Translations under genes and position numbers: made by a program
Notes under the pieces: generated by a model
Told to the model about the DNA's origin: nothing
Databases searched by the model: none
What the model saw: only the letters and a program-made list of their open reading frames with translations
Shown here: piece by piece, positions 6,374-10,878 of the stretch
How the letters are laid out: each line of letters opens with the position of its first letter
How positions within the stretch are numbered: position 1 is the stretch's first letter
Origin: an uncultured Clostridia bacterium
GTDB taxonomy: Bacteria; Bacillota; Clostridia; Oscillospirales; Oscillospiraceae
Direction of reading: 5' to 3'
NCBI GenBank assembly: GCA_945910975.1
Contig: CAMDZY010000047.1
Location: forward strand, 1 to 10,878
Length of the DNA stretch: 10,878 bases

Positions 6374-7222
6374 ATGGTAGTATTTCTAACGATTTTGATT
6401 GTTCTGGTGGTGCTGATCCTGCTGTTCCTTCTTTCGATCGGTGGGCGGTGGAATCATCCCAAGCTGCGCCATCTCAAGCAGTTTGACTACGCACACCGTG
6501 GTCTGCACGACCGCAATCAGGGCATCCCCGAAAACTCCCTGACCGCGTTCCAAGAGGCCGCTGCCCATGGCTTTGGAGCGGAGTTGGATGTGCATCTGAC
6601 AAAGGATGGTCATTTGGTTGTGGTTCATGATGAAAATCTCAGTCGCATGACCGGAGTAGACGCCAATGTGTGTGATCTGACTGCTGCTGAAATTGAACAA
6701 CTCACCTTGCTCAACACACCGGAGCCGATCCCCTATTTTGAGGAAATCCTGCCCATCTTTGAACACGCCGGTTTGCCGCTGGTTATTGAGCTGAAAACTT
6801 TCCGCGGCAACCATAAGACACTGGCCAGATCCGTGCTGGATACGCTGGCGAACTATCCGGAGCTGGATTTCTGCATTGAATCGTTTGACCCGCGGGCAAT
6901 GTTCGCCGTGCGCCGAATGGACAAGAGTATCGTTCGCGGTCAGCTCTCCTCCAATTTCACCCGCGAACCGGAGCATCTGCACTTCCCGCTGACCTTCCTG
7001 CTGAAGCATCTGATGCTGAATTTCCTGTCGCGTCCGGACTTTATTGCCTACAAATATAAATACCGCAAGTGTCCCTCGGTTCGCCTTTGCAAGTGGCTCT
7101 ATGGTGTGCAGGAATTTGACTGGACGATCCGCACCAAGCCACAGGCAACAAAGGCGCTGCGCGAAGGCAGTGTTATTATCTTTGAGGGCTTTGACCCCAA
7201 TACACTCACCAATGTAAAATAA
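6374..7222 (+). CDS. Glycerophosphodiester phosphodiesterase, membrane anchored
   Basis: Hydrolyses glycerophosphodiesters to glycerol-3-phosphate and an alcohol through a metal-dependent TIM barrel. The 282-residue protein has one N-terminal hydrophobic helix (residues 2-22), then the GDPD domain: AHRG (H41, R42), PENS (E53), ELDVHLTKDG (E70, D72), VVVHD (H85) and VIELKT (E139), all typical catalytic or metal-binding positions. It is shorter than multi-helix GDPD proteins and resembles UgpQ-size enzymes with an added anchor. Residues after the helix are rich in Arg, Lys and His, which by the positive-inside rule favours a cytoplasmic catalytic domain. An AAGGAG ribosome site lies 8 bases before the ATG. 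It sits 21 bases after the transporter gene and is probably co-transcribed. Confidence 0.92.
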   Translation: MVVFLTILIVLVVLILLFLLSIGGRWNHPKLRHLKQFDYAHRGLHDRNQGIPENSLTAFQEAAAHGFGAELDVHLTKDGHLVVVHDENLSRMTGVDANVCDLTAAEIEQLTLLNTPEPIPYFEEILPIFEHAGLPLVIELKTFRGNHKTLARSVLDTLANYPELDFCIESFDPRAMFAVRRMDKSIVRGQLSSNFTREPEHLHFPLTFLLKHLMLNFLSRPDFIAYKYKYRKCPSVRLCKWLYGVQEFDWTIRTKPQATKALREGSVIIFEGFDPNTLTNVK

Positions 7223-7235
7223 GCGGAGGTTTTCT

Positions 7236-8042
7236 ATGAAACGTATTCTTTCCGTGTTGTTGGTTGCACTGATGCGGCTGTTTGCCGCATCTTGCAGTAC
7301 GCAAGAAAAACACACTTCGCGTTCTTCACGTCCCACGCGCGCAACCACTTTACAATCCGAACCGTCCACGCAGGTGGAAACGGAACCGTCTGTGCCAACA
7401 GAAAACGAAACTACCACACAACTGCCAGTTACCCTTGCGGACTGTGTTTCTGTCTGGAAAGAGCAGCGCGTTGTGTACAGCGATGATGTTGGAAATTCCT
7501 ATGACATTCTCTTCTCCATTCCACAAATCAACCTTTCCGGTGAGGATGCGCAGGAGGCCAACGAAGAAATTCAAAGCAAATGTGGGTCTAATCTGGAGCA
7601 AACGCTGGACGCATCCGAAAAAGGTTACAGCGCAGGTATCGCGGGGATATATTATGAGGCATATTTAAACGATGGAATTTTGACCGTTCTGGTGCATATT
7701 GACACCCAATATGACTATAACACCTACCTTCTGTATTCCTTTGACACCGCCACAGGAGAGGACTTGGACAATGACGATATGGCGGTCATTTTGGGCTGTG
7801 ACGAGGCTGCGCTTGACGCGCGCATCCGCAACTGCATGGTCGACTGCTTCGAAACGCTCTACAGCGATGTTCGCGAGAATGCGGCCGACTTCTATGACGA
7901 ACAGCTTACGCGAACCTGTTCTGAGGATAATATCGATGATGCCGAGGTCTATTTGGGCGAAGATGGAGAACCCTATGTTCTAGCTCGCATCTATTCTCTT
8001 GCCGGCGCAGAGGACTACTATCATCTGCTTCCTCTGCAATAA
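7236..8042 (+). CDS. Probable secreted lipoprotein of unknown function
   Basis: A 268-residue protein. The N-terminus (MKRILSVLLVALMRLFAASC) looks like a lipoprotein signal, with C20 as the possible lipid-modified residue, but the lipobox AASC has Ala rather than Leu at -3, and R14 interrupts the hydrophobic core. Residues 21-65 are a Ser/Thr/Pro/Glu linker. The rest (about 66-268) is an acidic folded domain with six further cysteines (C70, C116, C188, C200, C204, C228); the pattern YDILFSIPQINL...ANEEIQ and later FDTATGEDL recalls DUF4163/DUF3298 (RsiV/PdaC-like) extracytoplasmic domains, which is a tentative likeness. GGAGG lies 6 bases before the ATG. It starts 13 bases after the GDPD gene and ends the operon at the hairpin 8049-8080. 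Confidence 0.75.
   Translation: MKRILSVLLVALMRLFAASCSTQEKHTSRSSRPTRATTLQSEPSTQVETEPSVPTENETTTQLPVTLADCVSVWKEQRVVYSDDVGNSYDILFSIPQINLSGEDAQEANEEIQSKCGSNLEQTLDASEKGYSAGIAGIYYEAYLNDGILTVLVHIDTQYDYNTYLLYSFDTATGEDLDNDDMAVILGCDEAALDARIRNCMVDCFETLYSDVRENAADFYDEQLTRTCSEDNIDDAEVYLGEDGEPYVLARIYSLAGAEDYYHLLPLQ
7271..7291 (+). other. Perfect 8-bp inverted repeat within signal-peptide codons
   Basis: GATGCGGC (7271-7278), loop TGTTT, then GCCGCATC (7284-7291) form a perfect hairpin about 35 bases into the lipoprotein gene. It spans the unusual Arg codon CGG at position 14. A leucine codon CTG there would leave one mismatch in the stem. Confidence 0.6.
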
Positions 8043-8048
8043 CAAACC

Positions 8049-8080
8049 GCCCCGCAAAAGTCATTTGGCTTTTGCGGGGC
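8049..8080. terminator. Shared terminator hairpin between convergent operons
   Basis: A perfect 12-base-pair stem, GCCCCGCAAAAG (8049-8060) with CTTTTGCGGGGC (8069-8080), closes an 8-base loop. It lies 6 bases after the lipoprotein stop and 5 bases beyond the tatD stop on the opposite strand, so it is placed to end both operons. The T-tracts are modest: CTTGCCTT on the plus side and GGTTTGTT on the minus side. Confidence 0.85.
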
Positions 8081-8085
8081 TTGCC

Positions 8086-8850
8086 TTATGCAATTGCAAA
8101 CAAATTTTTCGCATTCTGCGTGGTGGCAGCAGCAACCGTTTCCTCGCTGATGCCCTTGATTTCTGCAATTTTAGATGTCATCCGCGGAACATACCGGCTG
8201 TCGTTGCGGCGGCCGCGATACGGCTCGGGCGCCATATAGGGGCAATCCGTTTCAATCAAAATCCGCTCCAAGGGAAGCCACTCGGCGACCTCCACGGCCC
8301 TCCTTGCATTTTTAAAGGTAATCACCCCGGTAAAGCCGATATACCAGCCCAGACGAACCAGTTCTTTCGCCATTTCCAAAGAGCCGGAATAGCAGTGAAA
8401 CACGCCCCGAACCTGCGGAAAGCTGCGAACGATTTCCATGCCATCCCCATGCGCTTCGCGCTCATGGACAATCACCGGCAAATCCAGTTCCTGCGCCAGC
8501 GCCATCTGTGCGCGGAATGCCTGCTGCTGAACGGTGCGCGGCACATCCTCATAATGATAATCCAAACCGATTTCACCAATGGCGCGTACCTTGGGGTGTG
8601 CAGCCAATGTGCGATAGGTCTGCAACAATTCCGCATCCACATGATCCGCGTCATCCGGGTGGCTTCCCACCGCCGCATAGACAAAGGGATATTGCTCGGC
8701 CAGCGCGATCGACGCGCGGCTGGAGGGCAAATCGCACCCAATATTCATCACCCGCGTGACGCCGACCTTGGGAAGCTCCTGCATAATTTCTGCCCGATCC
8801 TCGTCAAACCTTTTGTCGTCCAGATGGGCATGGGAATCAAAATACTCCAT
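8086..8850 (-). CDS. tatD: TatD family metal-dependent hydrolase (YcfH-like DNase)
   Basis: Metal-dependent nuclease of the amidohydrolase fold; family members show 3'-5' DNase activity and have been linked to DNA repair and quality control. The 254 residues match the usual length. Metal and catalytic motifs appear in order: DSHAHLD (H7, H9), IGEIGLDYH (E93), PVIVHERE (H129), FHCYSG (H152) and ETDCPYMAPEPYRGRRN (D202). No signal peptide, so cytosolic. The ATG at 8850 is supported by AGGAG, which sits inside the last codons of mnmG; only two bases separate the mnmG stop from this start, so expression is coupled to mnmG. Which of the several TatD paralogues of Firmicutes this is cannot be decided. 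Confidence 0.93.
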   Translation of the reverse strand: MEYFDSHAHLDDKRFDEDRAEIMQELPKVGVTRVMNIGCDLPSSRASIALAEQYPFVYAAVGSHPDDADHVDAELLQTYRTLAAHPKVRAIGEIGLDYHYEDVPRTVQQQAFRAQMALAQELDLPVIVHEREAHGDGMEIVRSFPQVRGVFHCYSGSLEMAKELVRLGWYIGFTGVITFKNARRAVEVAEWLPLERILIETDCPYMAPEPYRGRRNDSRYVPRMTSKIAEIKGISEETVAAATTQNAKNLFAIA

Positions 8851-8852
8851 TG

Positions 8853-10724
8853 TTATCTCCTCTGCTCCAAATACACCAGCAAAACCGCCACATCCGCCGG
8901 GGAAACGCCGGAGATACGCGAGGCCTGTCCCACGGAAACCGGACGGATCGCCGACAGCTTTTCCCGTGCCTCCAAGCGCAGCCCCTGTAGCTGTGAATAA
9001 TCGATATCCGCAGGCAGCAAGCGGGATTCTGCCTTCTGGAATTCCTCCACCTGCTTCTGCTGCCGCGCGAGATAGCCGTCATATTTTAACTGGATTTCTA
9101 CCTGCTCACAAATCGCAGCAGAAAGCGCCGGGCGTTCCGGGTCAAAGGGTGCAATATCCGCATACGTCAATTGCGGCCGGCGCACCAAATCTGCCAGACG
9201 AACTGAATTTTCTACCGGTGCAGTATTTTTGCGTTCCAGCAATTCGTTCAGTTCCGGCGAGGCTGCCACACCGCTGTGTTCCAACCGTGCAACTTCGCGG
9301 TCTACTGCTGCATATTTATCCGCAACTGCCTGATACTGCTCCCGGGAAATCAAACCAATGCGATAGCCGATGTGGCTCAGGCGGCGGTCGGCGTTGTCCT
9401 GTCGGTGCAGCAAGCGGTATTCACTGCGGGAGGTCATGATTCGGTAGGGTTCCTGCGTTCCTTTGGTCACCAGATCGTCAATTAAAATGCCGATATAACC
9501 ATCACTACGCTGCAAAATCATCGGTTCCTCTCCCCGCAGCTTCAGCGCCGCGTTGACGCCTGCCACAAATCCCTGCACCGCAGCTTCTTCGTAGCCTGAC
9601 GAGCCGTTAAACTGCCCCGCGCCATATAGACCCGGCACCTGCTTGCACTCGAGCGTTGCCAGCAATTGCGTAGGATCAATGCAATCATATTCAATGGCAT
9701 ACGCCGGGCGCATCACCTCGGCGTGTTCCATTCCCGCCACCGTGTGCAGCATTTGCAGCTGCACATCCTCCGGCATGCTAGAAGAAAAACCTTGCAAATA
9801 CATTTCTTCCGTATGCAGGCCACACGGCTCCACAAACAGCTGATGGCGCGGCTTATCGGAAAAGCGGACTACCTTGGTTTCGATGGAAGGGCAATAACGG
9901 GGGCCAACGCCGGTGATGGAGCCGTCATAAATGGGGCTACGCTCCAGATTTTGCCGAATGATGGTATGCGTTTCCTCGTTTGTGTATGTCAAGTGGCAAA
10001 CCGCCCGATTCTTCGGTGCTTCCGGTGAGCGGAAGGAAAAAGGCATACAGTCCTCATCGCCCGGCTGCAATTCCATTTGCGAAAAGTCGATGGAGCGCGC
10101 GTTGATGCGCGGTGGCGTACCGGTTTTAAAGCGGCGCAGACGCAGTCCAAGCGCACGCAGATTGGCACTCAAGCCAAGCGCTGCGTGCATCCCATCCGGG
10201 CCGGAGGAAAGGATGTTTTCCCCGATGATAACCTCGGATTCCAGATATGTTCCTGTGCAAAGTACCACGGCGCGGCAGCTGTATTCTGCGCCCAATTGCG
10301 TCCGGACGCCGCTGACATGGCCGTCGGCATCTGTGCTGATTGCAACCACCATGGCTTGCTTTAAATCCAGATTTTCCTGCTGTTCCAGCCGATGCTTCAT
10401 AAATTCCTGATAGGCACGGCGATCTGCCTGTGCGCGCAGAGAATGTACTGCAGGCCCCTTGCCACGGTTCAGCATCCGGTACTGAATGCAGCACTGGTCA
10501 GCTGCCCAGCCCATCTCGCCGCCCAATGCGTCCAATTCACGCACCAAGTGTCCCTTTCCTGTGCCACCAATGGCAGGATTGCAGGGCATATTGCCCACCG
10601 CATCGAGATTGATTGTAAAAACCGCCGTCCTCTGCCCCATCCGCGCAGCCGCCAAGCCCGCTTCAATGCCGGCATGGCCTGCGCCGATGACGATAATATC
10701 ATAATTTCCAGCAAAATATGCCAT
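8853..10724 (-). CDS. mnmG: tRNA uridine-5-carboxymethylaminomethyl(34) synthesis enzyme MnmG (GidA)
   Basis: FAD enzyme that with MnmE builds the cmnm5 modification on wobble uridine 34 of tRNAs. The 623 residues are the standard bacterial length. The FAD-binding VIGAGHAG is at 12-19, NMPCNPAIGGTGKGHL at 45-60 contains conserved C48, MLNRGKGPAVHSLRAQADR (84-102) is the usual family signature, and GPRYCPSIE contains the second conserved cysteine, C278. The C-terminal helical domain that contacts MnmE ends in ISGVSPADVAVLLVYLEQ. The start at 10724 has GAGGA 7 bases upstream. It has its own promoter (10756-10784) and leads the mnmG-tatD operon. mnmE is not in the window; a terminator just upstream isolates mnmG from whatever precedes it. 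Confidence 0.97.
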   Translation of the reverse strand: MAYFAGNYDIIVIGAGHAGIEAGLAAARMGQRTAVFTINLDAVGNMPCNPAIGGTGKGHLVRELDALGGEMGWAADQCCIQYRMLNRGKGPAVHSLRAQADRRAYQEFMKHRLEQQENLDLKQAMVVAISTDADGHVSGVRTQLGAEYSCRAVVLCTGTYLESEVIIGENILSSGPDGMHAALGLSANLRALGLRLRRFKTGTPPRINARSIDFSQMELQPGDEDCMPFSFRSPEAPKNRAVCHLTYTNEETHTIIRQNLERSPIYDGSITGVGPRYCPSIETKVVRFSDKPRHQLFVEPCGLHTEEMYLQGFSSSMPEDVQLQMLHTVAGMEHAEVMRPAYAIEYDCIDPTQLLATLECKQVPGLYGAGQFNGSSGYEEAAVQGFVAGVNAALKLRGEEPMILQRSDGYIGILIDDLVTKGTQEPYRIMTSRSEYRLLHRQDNADRRLSHIGYRIGLISREQYQAVADKYAAVDREVARLEHSGVAASPELNELLERKNTAPVENSVRLADLVRRPQLTYADIAPFDPERPALSAAICEQVEIQLKYDGYLARQQKQVEEFQKAESRLLPADIDYSQLQGLRLEAREKLSAIRPVSVGQASRISGVSPADVAVLLVYLEQRR

Positions 10725-10755
10725 AATCTTGTCCTCTGTCTGTCGATTTATCGTA

Positions 10756-10784
10756 ATTATACTCCACTTTTCTCAATTTCGCAA
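10756..10784 (-). promoter_or_regulatory. Predicted sigma-A promoter of mnmG-tatD
   Basis: On the minus strand TTGCGA (10784-10779), a 17-base spacer and a perfect TATAAT (10761-10756) precede mnmG by about 30 bases. It lies immediately after the terminator hairpin 10796-10823, so mnmG starts a new transcription unit. Confidence 0.75.
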
Positions 10785-10795
10785 TCCCCAATGGC

Positions 10796-10823
10796 ATAAA
10801 AACAGGGCTGCAAATGCAACCCT
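10796..10823 (-). terminator. Intrinsic terminator for a gene beyond the right edge
   Basis: Reading the minus strand, AGGGTTGCA, a TT loop and TGCAGCCCT make a 9-pair stem (one U-G wobble, which becomes a C-A mismatch on the plus strand), followed by GTTTTTAT. The orientation-specific pairing and the U-tract mark it as a minus-strand terminator, so a minus-strand gene should end just to the right of this window. Confidence 0.75.
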
Positions 10824-10826
10824 AAG

Positions 10827-10853
10827 CTGTCGAAAAACTTCGTTTTTCGACAG
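10827..10853. repeat. Perfect 11-bp palindrome with 5-base loop
   Basis: CTGTCGAAAAA (10827-10837), CTTCG, TTTTTCGACAG (10843-10853). The right arm is identical to 2541-2551 next to the other structured element in this window. Because the T-run lies inside the stem it is not a textbook terminator; a dispersed intergenic repeat is possible. Confidence 0.7.
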
Positions 10854-10854
10854 A

Positions 10855-10874
10855 GTTCTTCCTCGCGGAAGAAC
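10855..10874. repeat. Perfect 8-bp palindrome with 4-base loop
   Basis: GTTCTTCC (10855-10862), TCGC, GGAAGAAC (10867-10874). It stands one base after the preceding palindrome, so the two form a tandem pair of hairpins. No gene is seen in 10725-10878. Confidence 0.65.
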
Positions 10875-10878
10875 ATTG

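Noticed and set aside
6386..7417. 343-codon open frame on the minus strand opposite the GDPD gene
   Set aside because: Antisense shadow of a well-supported gene with full GDPD motifs.
7999..9000. 333-codon open frame on the plus strand over tatD
   Set aside because: It overlaps the lipoprotein end, the shared terminator and all of tatD in antisense; no family features.
10725..10878. CRISPR repeats or a tRNA at the right edge
   Set aside because: The palindromes are not regularly spaced direct repeats, and no cloverleaf with an anticodon arm or CCA-type end is present.

Overview
The window looks like the chromosome of a gut-type Gram-positive Clostridia, most likely Oscillospiraceae (Faecalibacterium/Subdoligranulum relatives). 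This is inferred from roughly balanced base composition, strong AGGAG-type ribosome binding sites, sigma-A style promoters with 17-base spacers, a KtrAB-type potassium system, and MutY, TatD and MnmG sequences of Firmicutes type. The exact genus is not established.

Layout from left to right. (1) A minus-strand operon, ktrB-ktrA-TrmH family RNA methyltransferase, runs off the left edge (1-2254). It has a promoter near 2346-2374 and a hairpin in its leader. (2) A gene-free stretch, 2255-2561, holds that promoter and a compact multi-hairpin repeat. (3) A minus-strand pair, mutY followed directly by a DUF1292 protein (2562-3881), is driven by a near-perfect TTGACA/TACAAT promoter. (4) A divergent plus-strand operon (4008-8042) encodes a HAD-IIA phosphatase, a major facilitator transporter with a large extracytoplasmic insertion, a membrane-anchored glycerophosphodiester phosphodiesterase and a probable lipoprotein. 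It ends at a strong hairpin shared with the convergent operon. (5) A minus-strand mnmG-tatD operon (8086-10724) has its own promoter. (6) The right edge (10725-10878) carries that promoter, a terminator for a gene beyond the window, and two perfect tandem palindromes.

Most of the content is housekeeping: potassium homeostasis, RNA modification, repair of 8-oxoguanine mispairs, and nuclease functions. The accessory part is the plus-strand operon. Phosphodiesterase, phosphatase and transporter together could form a small glycerophosphodiester or sugar-phosphate salvage module; this is inference from gene content only. The structured intergenic repeats, two of which share an 11-base TTTTTCGACAG arm, are the other item worth following up. 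I see no CRISPR array, tRNA, rRNA, transposase or phage gene.
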